Source: Vesta saturnalis | Lineage: Eukaryota > Arthropoda > Insecta > Coleoptera > Lampyridae | Length of the DNA stretch: 64,000 nucleotides | Assembly: GCA_036346205.1 (NCBI GenBank) | Contig: JARFJB010002009.1 | Location: 4,293,001 to 4,357,000, forward strand | Direction: 5' to 3' | Part shown: in pieces, positions 1 through 10,245 of the stretch | Layout of the letters: each line of letters begins with the position of its first letter | How positions within the stretch are numbered: position 1 is the stretch's first letter | Program-made: the position numbers and the translations under genes | The notes under the pieces: generated by a model | Told to the model about the DNA's origin: nothing | Database searches by the model: none | Seen by the model: only the letters and a program-made list of their open reading frames with translations

Positions 1-275
1 TTGTAAATTGTAGTACGGATTTCATTTTTTTGTCGTTGATCCATGTCTTTTGTTTTTAGACTTTTTCGTTGAGGTTCATTTTCCTTGTTTTCTTCTTGAT
101 TTTGAGGTCGTCGTAAAGCATTAGAAATAGTTTTCGTGTCAATTATCAAAGTATCGCTAACCCTTCCATGCACTGCTGTGAATGGTGATAAGGGCCCGTT
201 GTTCTGTTTCTCTTTATTAAAGTATTCGACTAAGTTATGGATCAATTCGTCTACGGTAATTGACCTACGAGCCAT
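1..275 (-). CDS. Partial ORF, unknown protein, runs off the window edge
   Basis: An open frame starts at an ATG at 275 and runs without a stop for 91 codons to the left edge. It begins MARRSITVDELIHNL and is rich in charged residues, with a KENEPQRK stretch and a QRQKNEIRTTIY stretch near the edge. There is no signal peptide or membrane segment. The basic, polar character and the motif near the edge recall the N-terminal part of insect DDE-type transposon ORFs, but that is inference. A host gene is equally possible because the rest lies outside the window. I do not recognise a named family. Confidence 0.4.
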   Translation of the reverse strand, partial: MARRSITVDELIHNLVEYFNKEKQNNGPLSPFTAVHGRVSDTLIIDTKTISNALRRPQNQEENKENEPQRKSLKTKDMDQRQKNEIRTTIY

Positions 276-601
276 GTTGATGTGCTACAAATGAAAACAT
301 AAATGTTATCTCTTTCTGTAAAACGAATTAATCTTTACCGTAAATGAACACTAGAAAGTAACGTGGTTCTGAAAAGAACCGATTTTTTTACAATATTAAC
401 TGAAGAAGGAATGAATAAACGAAGAAACAAACCAACCGGCGAGCGTACGTAACCTCAATCAACGTATAAGCAAATAAAGGAAAGTTGTTGTGTGGAAAGG
501 TTCGTATCAGTGCTCATATTTTTGTTTTAAATTACAAACGACGGTCATTTCGTGATTTAATGCATACATGACGTCATCGGGATAAGTTAAACGAATTAAC
601 T

Positions 602-1395
602 TTACAGTAGATTTGGTAGCAAAATGAGCGCGTAAAACCGTGATGTTTGATGCACTGGAGGGGATATACGACTTCTAAACCTAGTGTTAACATTATGTAG
701 GTCTATTCTGAATTTTATTTTTTCATGCAAGTAGGTAGGCGTTTTAAACATTAAAATTTTATGGTCCAACACTTGGCATTGAACAATTCGTGGGTTGATC
801 ATTGACAACAACCCAGCTTCTGCCAACTTGTGAGTTACACGTTCCATACACGAATCTTAAATACGTTTTTTGTACTTTTTGTATGCGCTCGGCAGTTGTA
901 TTATCAATTGCAGAATGATAAATTGCAGGCCCGTAGTTGAAGATGGACAAAACCAGCGTATCGCACAATTTCAATTTAGTGCTTACATTTAAGTAACTTC
1001 TATGCGGGTATAGCCGCTTGAGTTGAATATAACTTGAGGCGATATAACGCGTAATCTGTTCTTTAAATCGGAAGACTCTTAATTTTATTCACAAATGGAA
1101 CGCTGCAATTATTAAAATTATTGCTGACTTATCAGGATTCAGCGAATCACATCTTAAGTCGAAATTGATTTCATTTTCAATAACTTCCCAATCAGACGGT
1201 TTAAAGAACGGTATAATCGCGTGTCATTAGCGTAAATATGATATTTGCAATTATTGATTTGTTTTAAGAAAACAGAAGTGTAAATGGAAAATAGTAAAGG
1301 TCCAAGAATAGTGCCTTGCGAGGCACCGCGGTTTATTGACAGGTGGATTGAAGTTAAATAACCATGACAATTTGTTGCCTGCTTAATAGATAATT
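602..1395 (-). pseudogene. LINE reverse transcriptase fragment (CR1/Jockey-like)
   Basis: Read on the minus strand from about 1,395, the translation gives RGASQGTILGPLLFSIYT, which matches RT motif B. It is followed by HIYANDTRLYRSLN, where the catalytic YADD is YAND. After frameshifts the frame at 759-974 gives LSIFNYGPAIYHSAIDN and RIQKVQKTYLRFVYGT, the usual post-RT 'YG..iy' and 'iQkvq...R.vyg' segment of CR1/Jockey-type LINEs. The endonuclease and motifs before B are absent. The altered active site, stops and frameshifts make it a dead fragment. Subfamily is not certain. Confidence 0.75.
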
Positions 1396-1404
1396 TTCTA
1401 TTAA

Positions 1405-1505
1405 GTTAACTCTATCGCCCCCCAGTCCTATAAACTAGCGATAATTAAACCAAGTAAAGCTAACTCCATCGCGCCCCAGTCCTATAAACTGGATAATTAA
1501 ACCAA
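1405..1505. repeat. Two tandem copies of a ~48-bp unit
   Basis: The segments 1,405-1,453 and 1,459-1,505 are near-identical direct copies. Both contain CCCAGTCCTATAAACT and end in ATAATTAAACCAA. They lie just beyond the LINE fragment, so a local slippage or target duplication is plausible. Confidence 0.8.
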
Positions 1506-3719
1506 ATTAAAAATACTATTTTTGTATTTTACAAATATAACTAATAGTGATAAGTGGTAACAAAATGGGATAATAAAATGGGTAAGATTAAGAAAAATTT
1601 GCATTAAATACCAGAAGCATGTTATTGCAATTAACTTTCCCTTTTAACTAATCGCAGGAAATTGAAAATTTTTATGAACGAATTGTGTGAGATTGTTTGT
1701 GTTAAATTATTGTTTAGTATCACTTCATATTCTTGTCGAGTGTTATGGCGTGTGCTTATTTCGAATGTAAACAAAATCGTAGAAATTGCGATTTTAATTT
1801 ATTGTTTTCCAACGGAGAAACAAAGAAGTGATGAGCTGTATTTTAACTTTTTGCAGTAGACCAAGGTAAAATTCACCGTAAAAGAATTTGTTCTTACATT
1901 TTAATGATAGTTAATTTCTTAATTTCCAAACAAAAAAATAAACTGTGCAATAATGAATCCTTTAACTACAAATCTGATAGTGTGCCTAATACGTGTGGAG
2001 AATGAGATTCCACCAAAAGATGTGTTGGTAAAAAAAAGAAGAAACCGTCAAAATGTATGATTTAGCAAAACGCCGATTGGAATTTTCTTTGGCTTGGGTT
2101 GGAAAGTGTTATACCTTACCTGAACCAGTAGAAGCGAAAGAATTGTTTAAGGTCTAACGTTTATTAAATTAGCAAAACAACTGCTTTTAACAGCGAGGGA
2201 GTGGGTTCCGAAAACTCAGTCGGTTAGTTCACTATAATTAACAATTTCCATTATCTATAATTCAGAGAGTTTGGTTATTTAATTGAGAATATAATAAAAA
2301 AAAATAATTAAGTCACAGAGTACTAAAATATGTTTAGTATCCTTTAATTATAAATTTAACCTGAATAAACCTCTTAAGAGATTATAAATATTTAAATTAA
2401 TGCAAAATATTGTCAATGTTTATGCATTTTTTAACATCTATGTCAAGTTGTTAGCCACGGATTTCAGCAACGAATTTTTGCTTCGATAAAATGTTCAATT
2501 TTGTTAAAAACGAGAATATTACATATATCTTATGGGGCACGTACAAGTTCTGACGAAGTTTCGATCCCTAAACTCGAAAAAATGTACGAATCGACATTTT
2601 TTAATAAAATATCTTTGAGACCTTGCGATTAGTATAAAAAAGATACTTTATAAGAAACAAAAATAAGTGTATATTAAATAAAGAAAAACATAAAACTACA
2701 TACATATGCAACAAACTAGCAAGTTGTGCTTAAATATGGTCTTGCACGCTGTAGTACATATTAGAATCTACCAAGCCCAAGGCCCAACAATTATTAAAAA
2801 ATTGTATTAATTTAATAGATTATTTACAGCATAAAATAAGTTATAGGTACTCTCGTAGAGGATTCTGACGGGTGGCTGCAAGACCACATTGCTCGTGGCT
2901 TACCCGATGGCTCTAATTTTTTAACTTTTACGTTATTTTAGGAGTTAATATATTGATTAACCACGTATGAAAAAATTGAGATGTAGGTGTTTCTCGTAGC
3001 TTCAGAAAAAAATTCATAACGTTACCCTCTCGCACAGCAGGCTTACAGACGGATACAGGAACAAATAATACGTGGCTGTGTTATGGGTTGAAATGATAAA
3101 CTGTAATAGTAATTTCCGATAGCTCGGTGGAAGGTGGGTGTGATGTTGTGTTGCGTATAGGGTAGGTAAGAATGTCATAATATCAGAATAGTCACTAATC
3201 AAAGGGCGCCAGTTTGTTAGAATCAAAAAGTAGTACTCAATTAAACTCTAGTACTCCACCTCAAAGTTTAAAGACAAACAAAAAATATCGTTCGCAGTAT
3301 TCATATAACGTAACCGCGCGTGAGATCAATTGTCTCCGATACGTAAAGGCCATCAAAGTTAATTACAACATGTGACGATAAATCTATCGAAATACCTCTA
3401 TGTTCATAAATCATAATACTAAACTATTAGTTTTCAAGAGCTGCAGTAAATGCACGATTTCCGTATTGTAATATAAAATACCAACAACGCTTAATGATTT
3501 TATCTAAATCGTAAAAAAGCGTCGTCACTGCAAGGGTTGTTCAATCTCGAAATTTACAAATAAAACAAAAAAATCATAAATATCTCTGGTTACTAAATTG
3601 CCTTACTCGTTAGTAATCGTTTCACTGTGAGTTGGGTGGAAATCTCATAAAATAACTTTAAATAACGAAATAATACGCCTAAAAGTTACAAGTAAATATC
3701 CTGAACAATCGATTAAATA
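1506..3719. other. AT-rich stretch without a supported gene
   Basis: Only short chance ORFs occur here. The segment near 2,433-2,482 is an inverted copy of 6,768-6,815, described separately. Around 2,965-3,015 there is similarity in direct orientation to 6,720-6,770, sharing GAGATGTAGG followed by a TTTC and GAAAAAA pattern. Confidence 0.5.
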
Positions 3720-3851
3720 TAAATGATTATAAGTTTTTGTTATGAACGAATAAGTTCAAAGGTAAATATGTAATTAAAAATTGTTATTAATTTTATTAAA
3801 TACATAAATAAAAATTATTATTAATTTTATTAAACACATAAATAAAAAGTT

Positions 3852-3908
3852 TACTCAGTAGGATTTGAACCTACGACCTGTACATTTAGAGTACCCTAAC
3901 TGCGCACA
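3852..3908 (-). pseudogene. tRNA-like copy 1, degenerate
   Basis: On the minus strand the T-arm (GTAGGTTCAAATCCTAC) is intact. The D-arm and acceptor stem are damaged and the anticodon arm differs from the other copies. It is a decayed copy of the cluster unit. Confidence 0.6.
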
Positions 3909-4140
3909 GGTCAAAATCGATGTAAATTTTGTCTTTATGTATAGAACTGATGTAAATTTAAATAAATGATTACAATCAAATTATTATATTAATGGAATGT
4001 AGCATATCAAGATTCACATTCCACAGCAACTTGACTAATATTAAATTATTATAAGTTTTTGTTGTGAACGAATAAGATCAAAGATAAATATGTATTAAAA
4101 AATTTTATTAAATTGTCTTTATGTGTGTAGAACTAATGTA

Positions 4141-4212
4141 AATTCTTGGCGCAGTTGGTAGCGCGGTACTCTAGCAAAGTACAGGTCGTAGGTTCAAATC
4201 CTACTCGAGGTA
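4141..4212 (+). pseudogene. tRNA-like copy 2
   Basis: It has an intact D-arm (GCGC stem), an anticodon arm GTACT/AGTAC with 7-base loop CTAGCAA, and an intact T-arm. The 5' acceptor strand has lost bases and does not pair well with TCGAGGT at the 3' end. Confidence 0.6.
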
Positions 4213-4460
4213 AACTTTTTACTTATGTATTTAATAAAATTAATAATAATTTTTAATTACATATTTATCTTTGATCTTATTCGTTCACAACAAAATCTTA
4301 TAATAATTTAATATTAGTCAAGTTGCTTTGGAATGTGAATCTGCGATATTGCAGGCTCACATTCCATTAATATAAGTAATTTGATTGTAATCTCATTATA
4401 TTTAGAATTTACATCAGTTCTGCATACATAAAGACAAAATTTACATCGATTGGGGCTTGA

Positions 4461-4532
4461 ACCTTGGTGGCGCAGTTGGTAGCGCGGTACTTAGCAAAGT
4501 ACAGGTCGTAGGTTCAAATCCTACTCGAGGTA
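4461..4532 (+). tRNA. tRNA-like copy 3, near-complete cloverleaf (Ala AGC-like)
   Basis: The manual fold gives acceptor ACCTTGG with TCGAGGT (G:U pairs allowed), a D-stem GCGC/GCGC, anticodon stem GTACT/AGTAC, a 5-base variable loop, and T-arm GTAGG-TTCAAAT-CCTAC. The anticodon loop is one base short (TAGCAA), while sister copies have CTAGCAA, which would place AGC (Ala) at 34-36. Internal promoter boxes are recognisable. The repeat context and the short loop make function doubtful. Confidence 0.5.
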
Positions 4533-4782
4533 AACTTTTTATTTATGTATTTAATAAAATTAATAATAATTTTTAATTACATATTTATCTTTGAACTTAT
4601 TCGTTCACAACAAAAACTTATAATAATTTAATATTAGTCAAGTTGCTTTGGAATGTGAATCCTTGCGATATTGCAGGCTCACATTCCATTAATATAAGTA
4701 ATTTGATTGTAATCTCATTATATTTAGAATTTACATCAGTTCTGCATACATAAAGACAAAATTTACATCGATTGGGGCTTGA

Positions 4783-4850
4783 ACCTTGGTGCGCAGTTGG
4801 TAGCGGTACTCTAGCAAATACAGGTCGTAGTTCAAATCCTACTCGAGGTA
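4783..4850 (+). pseudogene. tRNA-like copy 4, with deletions
   Basis: It has the same acceptor start ACCTTGG and the same 3' end. Small deletions in the D-arm, anticodon stem and T-arm break the fold. Confidence 0.6.
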
Positions 4851-4956
4851 AACTTTTTATTTATGTATTTAATAAAATTAATAATAATTTTAATTACATA
4901 TTTATCTTTGAACTTATTCGTTCACAACAAAACTTATAATAACATAAATAAAAGTT

Positions 4957-5018
4957 TATCTCGAGTAGGATTTGAACCTACGACCTGTATCTAGAGTACC
5001 GCGTAACCAACTGCGCCT
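4957..5018 (-). pseudogene. tRNA-like copy 5, inverted
   Basis: This minus-strand copy has an intact T-arm and D-arm core, an altered anticodon arm and a lost 5' acceptor strand. Confidence 0.6.
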
Positions 5019-5064
5019 TCAGTTCTAATACATAAAGACAGAATTTAGATCGATTGCGGCTTGA

Positions 5065-5138
5065 ATCTTGGAGGCGCAGTTGTTTAGCGCGGTACTCTAG
5101 CAAAGTACAGGTCGTAGGTTCAAATCCAACTCGAGGTA
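5065..5138 (+). tRNA. tRNA-like copy 6, full-length cloverleaf (Ala AGC-like)
   Basis: The full-length fold has acceptor ATCTTGG/TCGAGGT, D-stem GCGC/GCGC, anticodon arm GTACT-CTAGCAA-AGTAC and T-loop TTCAAAT. One T-stem position is mismatched (GTAGG/CCAAC). The loop puts AGC at the anticodon. It is probably a tRNA-derived repeat copy. A scan with tRNAscan-SE would settle its score. Confidence 0.5.
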
Positions 5139-5190
5139 AACTTTTTATTTATGTATTTAATAAAATTAATAATAATTTTTGATTAAATAT

Positions 5191-6403
5191 AAAATTTATA
5201 CATACATACAAGTTTCATTGAATCTTAAATAATTTTACAAATTAATGCAACCCAAATATAAAATAATCATTTACCTCACAAATCGACATAATAATAAACA
5301 ATTAAAGTAAACTCGCCAAATTTTAGAGGGTAAATACGAATAGATAACAAAAAAATAACAAAAGATGATGAATGATGAAGCGCTTCTGTAAATAGAATTC
5401 TCTTAACGATGTGTTTACATTAACACGTTTGAAAGACGTTCGTTTCAATTTACTGAACAAGCGCTTTCCACATGTTCAACGTAAATACACGCTCAAATTT
5501 AAATAAAATAAACATAGCTGGATTACCGTATTTCTAACAGATTCGCCCAAGTCGCAGCTACAGGGCGCCGGAATTGTACTACCTACGTTGAATTGGATGC
5601 TTATTATCTATCGGAAACAATTATCAGTTCGAATAGTCAATCCCTTCTTTACATACGACCCCCACAGCGAACTTAACGTTCAATCATGGCAGGTAAAATT
5701 ATAGGAAGTTTTTTTTAATTATGCTTCTCCGCTATACATTCTCAAACTAACTGCGATGTGTTTAATCCTAGTCCAGGTGATCTTTCATTAATACAAACTC
5801 AACTACTTAATTACACATAAATCTTCTTCAGTATGTTAGCAAATTTTATACAGAAGGAACGATTGTTTATTCTTAAACATTTGTGGGCACACTTATGTAT
5901 TAAGAAAAGTCCGGCGCGCGAGATTTTCAATTATACAAAATATCGAAAACACTTTCACATACAAAGCACTAACGATAAACACTTTCCTTTCCCGATGGAA
6001 ACGTTATGAACACTAGATGAAACAGAAACGCAAAAAATTTCCCCGGGACGATTGAACTCTATCTGTATATCCACATTTCGTGAAAAGGTAAATTAACTTA
6101 ACTCCCGCTCGGAACTCTCACAGGGAACAATTATAAAAACCCTTTTACCATAGTGATTTCAAATTATTTAACTTTTAAGTTTTGACAAGTTTAAATATTC
6201 AGGTAAATTCATAATATAATAATTACGAACTACACTATTTGTTAGGGCATGATTATGTTTTCTTAATAAAAAACTTGAAATATTAGATTAAGTATAATTT
6301 GTAATTGTTTAATTTGTGATCAATAAAACATTAAGCATACTGTCTTTTTTCATGGTCGTAGTAAAAATAGTGCACATTAAGCTCGCACGAAATTGTCTAT
6401 CCT
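5191..6403. other. AT-rich stretch without a supported gene
   Basis: I see no coding region with recognisable motifs, no strong repeat and no element ends in this stretch. Confidence 0.5.
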
Positions 6404-6458
6404 GCACTTGCGGGATTCTCACACTCGACAGTCCGAGTGTGAGAATTCCCGCTTGTGC
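6404..6458. repeat. Strong ~24-bp-arm hairpin
   Basis: The left arm 6,404-6,427 (ending TTCTCACACTCG) pairs with the right arm 6,434-6,458 (starting CGAGTGTGAGAA) with one bulged base and one or two mismatches, around a 6-base loop. It lies in AT-rich DNA with no gene beside it. It could be a short palindromic MITE remnant or a hairpin RNA. Confidence 0.75.
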
Positions 6459-6939
6459 GATATCTATCACTTTCGTAATATGTAATATACTATTCCATCA
6501 CTGACAACATATTTTATTCTCATAAACAATCCACTTTTTTTACCGAAAATAATATTAACGGAAAGATGATCTTTTATACCCTATTTACGGCACCCCAATA
6601 TTTATATCCGAAAAAAAGTCAAATTCAATCACACGTGATAACTTACCCTAAAGTCCTAAAATTTCAGAAAAGTTATATTATTTTAATATCTTACATATTA
6701 TTTAATCACATATAAAAATGGAGATGTAGGAATTTCGTGTAATTTCCGAAAAAATTAATAACTCTCAAAAAAATTCAAGACTGAAATCCGTGGCTAACTT
6801 CACATAGGTTAGTTAAAGAACATTATTTAGTAAGGATAATATTTGCAATTTCAAATGCTTATTAAACTACAGCATTCCACAGAAACTTCTACCTGTAAGA
6901 TTGATGGTAACTATACTGTAACACAATCTACGTAGAATT

Positions 6940-7149
6940 CGGGAAGTAATGGGTTCGAGATCCCCGTTACCGTCTACCTTGTATGAGGTTCTTTTCAGGG
7001 AGTTTTCCTCATAGACATATAGCGGCATGACCGCATATCATGTGCGGCTATTTAGGCGAATGCTGGGGTAGTATCTTTGCCCTCAGAACCCTAACACGAT
7101 TCCTTCCGGTTCTATCCTGCCACACCTGTCCTTAAACCCGCTTTACATA
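6940..7149 (+). mobile_element. SINE-like repeat, copy A, left part
   Basis: This matches 22,098-22,316 in the same orientation. Both copies start with a tRNA B-box-like GGGTTCGA and continue with CCCGTTACCGTCTAC, TTTTCCTCATA, TATTTAGGCGAATG and CTATCCTG. No good A-box is visible, so the copies may be 5'-truncated. It is interrupted at a TA dinucleotide at 7,148 by the nested elements ending at 9,616, and resumes at 9,617. Confidence 0.65.
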
Positions 7150-7268
7150 CAGGGTGGGCGTCTACTGCGTGGACGGAGGATTGCTTCTTAACTATTAGAG
7201 ATGTTAAAACAATTTTGTGTGGTAATGCACGATCATTGGACCTTCATTCTAAAAATATTAGGTATATA

Positions 7269-9494
7269 CAGGCTGATTGACAAAAATATGCCAACCCAAA
7301 CCTGTATTTTTTTAATGGAACACCCTGCATATTTTTACATTTTCGGATTCACTGTTACATTTAGAATAAAGGTATAGATTTGTATCTGTATCACTAACCG
7401 TTCTGCAGATATCGTCACTTTAGTACCAAAATAGGGTTAACTTTGGAACCACGATGCGAGCGTTGTCGCCACGATTTTGTAAATCTATTTATACCACCGA
7501 CTATTAATAATAGTCTACTAACAAACAAACGGAAATTTTTCGAAAACATGTAAACTGGACAGAATGATTAACTTACGCGAAATCTAATTTTTCTCAATTT
7601 TTTCAAATGAAACACCCTGTCTATTTTTTCACATTTCGATTCTCCGTGAAAAGTAGATACTAATTGATTAGGTTTCATAGCCATAAGAACAAATAAAACA
7701 AAATCCAGAGCAAATAAGAAAATACGAATGGCAAATATATTCTTTAACTGATAAGAAAACTTAATTAATAACTAAACAATAGAAGAATTATCTACACTAA
7801 AAATAAGTTGTGAACAAGTAAACATAAACGAATAAAACCATAAATTCAAATTAAATGTTCAAGATGCTGACCACGCCTAGCTAAACACTTTGCAATTCGC
7901 TCGGTTTACGAAAGATTCACTCGCAACAACATTAAAGGCGAAATGGATTGAAATGCAGCTCTAATTCTATTTTCATATCTTCGCTTGTGGTGGGAGGATG
8001 TTGGTAAACTTTCTCTTTAACGTAGCCCAAAAGGAAGAAATCAAGGGGCGTAAGATCCGGTGATCTGGCTGGCCAGTTTTGCACACCACCTCATCGCATA
8101 ATTTCTATCGAGATTACCTTACGTTGATTGCATAGTGTGGAGGGGTGCCATCCAGTTGAAACCACATTGTAAGAATATTATCTACTTCGATATTTTGCAA
8201 AAGCTCGGGTAAATCATTTTCCGAAAACTGTAAATATCTTTCTCCAGTAAGACTCCCATCAAAGAAAAAAGGATCAACCACTTTAAAATTGATTATACTA
8301 CCCCACACATTAACTGACCATCGATGCTGGTGATCAACAACTCTTAAGATGTGTGGATAAGTATCTGAATAGTAATGATAGTTATGTGTATTAATATTAC
8401 CATTATTGTGAAAAGTTGCCTCATCCGTAAATAGAATGTTATTAACAAAATTGGATTCTTCATTGACTTTAATAGTTACCCATTGGCAGAAAGATTCACG
8501 ATTTTGAAAATCTATAACACTTAAAGCTTGATGTTGCTCGATATGATAACGATGCAATTTGTTTTTTTTTTTAATAAAGCTGCATTTCTGTATTTTTATT
8601 TAGGTCTAGATGTGTACTTAGCTCTCTGGTACTAATTTGCGGATTTTCTATGAGAGATGCCACAACTTGAAACTCAATTTCTTCATTTAGGCTTGTTTTT
8701 GCGTGCTTGGGATAACACACACTTCCCGAACTTATAAATCTCTCAGCTACATTCATAAACGATTATTTCCGCGGCTGTCTTCTGTCTGGGTATCGTTCAC
8801 AGTACAAACGGGTAGCCATCAAATCATCGACCACTTCTTCTTTGGAAAAATTCATTTTATACAAAAATTGACAAAACAACAATCCAAAAACACACAAACT
8901 AATGGAACAATATTTTAATGATTATACAAACGTCAAAACAATAGATGCAACTGTTCCTCTTTATTACTAGCGGCTAGCCTACCTGATTTGTTTTGTTGAA
9001 TTCTGTTGTCATTGTAAATTTGTATTTTAGAATATTTTTACGTAAAACCGTCAATATCTCAAGAAGGGTCCGTCTTATGACTATGAAACCTATTATCAAT
9101 TAGTATCTACTTTTCACAGGGAATCGAAATGTGAAAAAATATCCAGGGTGTTGCATTTGAAAAAATTACATTTCGCGTAAGTTAATCATTCTGTATAGTT
9201 TCACATGTTTTCGAAAAATGTTCCAGTTTGTTTGTTAGTAGACCATTATTAATAGTCGGTGGTATAAACAGATTTACAAAATCGTGGTGTCAACGCTCGC
9301 ATCGTGGTTCCAATGTTAACTCTATTTTGGTACTAAAGTGACGATATCTGCAGAACGGTTAGTGATACAGATACAAATTTCTATACTTTTATTCTAAATG
9401 TAACAGTGAATCCAAAAATGCAAATATATGCCTACAGGGTGTTCCATTAAAAAAAATATGGCTTTGCGTTGGCATATTTTTGTCTATCACCCTG
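7269..9494 (-). mobile_element. Tc1/mariner-superfamily element with long TIRs
   Basis: The element is about 2.2 kb and flanked by TA on both sides (7,267-7,268 and 9,495-9,496). Terminal inverted repeats start CAGGCTGATTGACAAAAATA on the left and CAGGGTGATAGACAAAAATA (reverse complement) on the right. They extend roughly 420 bp, sharing GATATCGTCACTTTAGTACC and GTCTACTAACAAACAAAC-type blocks. The transposase lies on the minus strand between them. Confidence 0.85.
7846..8855 (-). pseudogene. Mariner-like transposase (DUF4817-type N-terminus, DDE_3)
   Basis: This cut-and-paste transposase, about 336 codons, reads from an ATG at 8,855 (MNFSKEEVVDDLMATRLYCE) to a TGA at 7,846-7,848. The N-terminal part contains CERYPDRRQPRK, the helix-turn-helix type N-terminus of this insect family. 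The catalytic triad is visible as ILFTDEATF, FQLDGTPPHYA and WPARSPDLTPLDFFLLGYVK. The C-terminus ends GQHLEHLI. A stop lies after QPRK, and frameshifts occur near 8,560-8,570 and near 8,114, so it is inactive. Motif recognition is strong. Exact subfamily would need alignment. Confidence 0.85.
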
Positions 9495-9616
9495 TATATA
9501 CCTAAATATTTTTAGAATGTCGGTCCAATGATCGTGTATTACCACACCAAAATTGGTTTTGATATCTCTAATAGTTAAGGAGCAATTCTCCGTCCACGCA
9601 GTAGACACTCACCCTG

Positions 9617-9720
9617 TATATACGTAAAGAACATATGTATGCTAGGATTCCATCGCTGTGGCTGAAGGCGTGTGGAAAGCTCGAGTAGGCGCCCTTTATT
9701 TCGGGCAGCTTTCCTTTTTT
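9617..9720 (+). mobile_element. SINE-like repeat, copy A, right part
   Basis: The sequence TATATACGTAA, then GTATGCTAGGATT and GTGGCTGAAGG, matches the right half of copy B at about 22,350-22,400. This shows that 7,150-9,616 is an insertion into a pre-existing repeat. Confidence 0.65.
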
Positions 9721-10245
9721 TTTCTCTTGACTACTGAAAGATCCTTTTGTAAATTGGATATTATTAGAGGAAGAAGATGAAGGAACGTCAAAAACTACAT
9801 CCTAGAATAAAATTGTAAGGAACAAAAACTTTTATTTTGAGAGTTTCTAATGTTGTGCAGTGGTTACATAGTGAATAAAACATTGAAGCAAAGCAATTGC
9901 GCTTAATTCTTTTCTTTGGCTCTATGTTAAAAGATTACCGCAGGGATGATTCAATTTCGTATTTAAAAACTCCATCTGATATTGCTATTGTGCACAATGT
10001 TTAGTAGATTATATCATTTCTGTAACATTAACCAATCAGCATTGCTTATTCCCAAAATTTGGACCAATCACGGACGTATTTCACGAAAACACAGCTTGTT
10101 TATCTTAACGACGGGGTATATTCGATTTCGTGTTTTAGATTTCGTGTTTTCATTGCTCCCTTTAATGAAATATATCAGTCATGACAGTAACTAAGCACGG
10201 TAACTAAGGTAATTTATAATAATTGTACAGTTTATAATTACAGTA
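9721..10245. other. No supported gene
   Basis: This is an AT-rich spacer between two mariner-type insertions. The small ORF at 9,982-10,194 shows no recognisable motif. Confidence 0.5.

Larger units (their letters stand above)
3720..5190. repeat. tRNA-derived repeat cluster, direct and inverted units
   Basis: Six tRNA-like segments lie in about 1.4 kb, four on the + strand and two on the - strand, in units of about 320 bp. Between them recurs a shared AT-rich spacer containing CAAGTTGCTTTGGAATGTGA, CACATTCCATTAATAT and CATAAAGACAAAATTTACAT. The spacer at 3,720-4,130 is the inverted copy of the spacer at 4,210-4,440. This is a tandem and inverted amplification of a tRNA-containing unit rather than six independent tRNA genes. 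Confidence 0.8.
2433..6815. repeat. Pair of ~50-bp inverted repeats, possible element ends
   Basis: Positions 2,433-2,482 and 6,768-6,815 are inverted copies. The best-conserved core is TTAGCCACGGATTTCAG near 2,452, with CTGAAATCCGTGGCTAA near 6,782. Similarity extends on both sides of the core. Whether these bound a 4.4-kb mobile unit carrying the tRNA-like cluster, or are two independent repeat copies, cannot be decided. No clear target duplication is visible. Confidence 0.45.
7150..9616. mobile_element. Palindromic element (MITE-like) split by an inner mariner
   Basis: The outer arms 7,150-7,268 and 9,495-9,616 are inverted copies of about 120 bp, starting CAGGGTG and containing GTCTACTGCGTGGACGGAG. 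TA flanks both outer ends (7,148-7,149 and 9,617-9,618). Joined, the arms would form a near-perfect 240-bp palindrome, as expected for a Tc1/mariner-type foldback MITE. The inner element sits at its centre. Confidence 0.7.
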
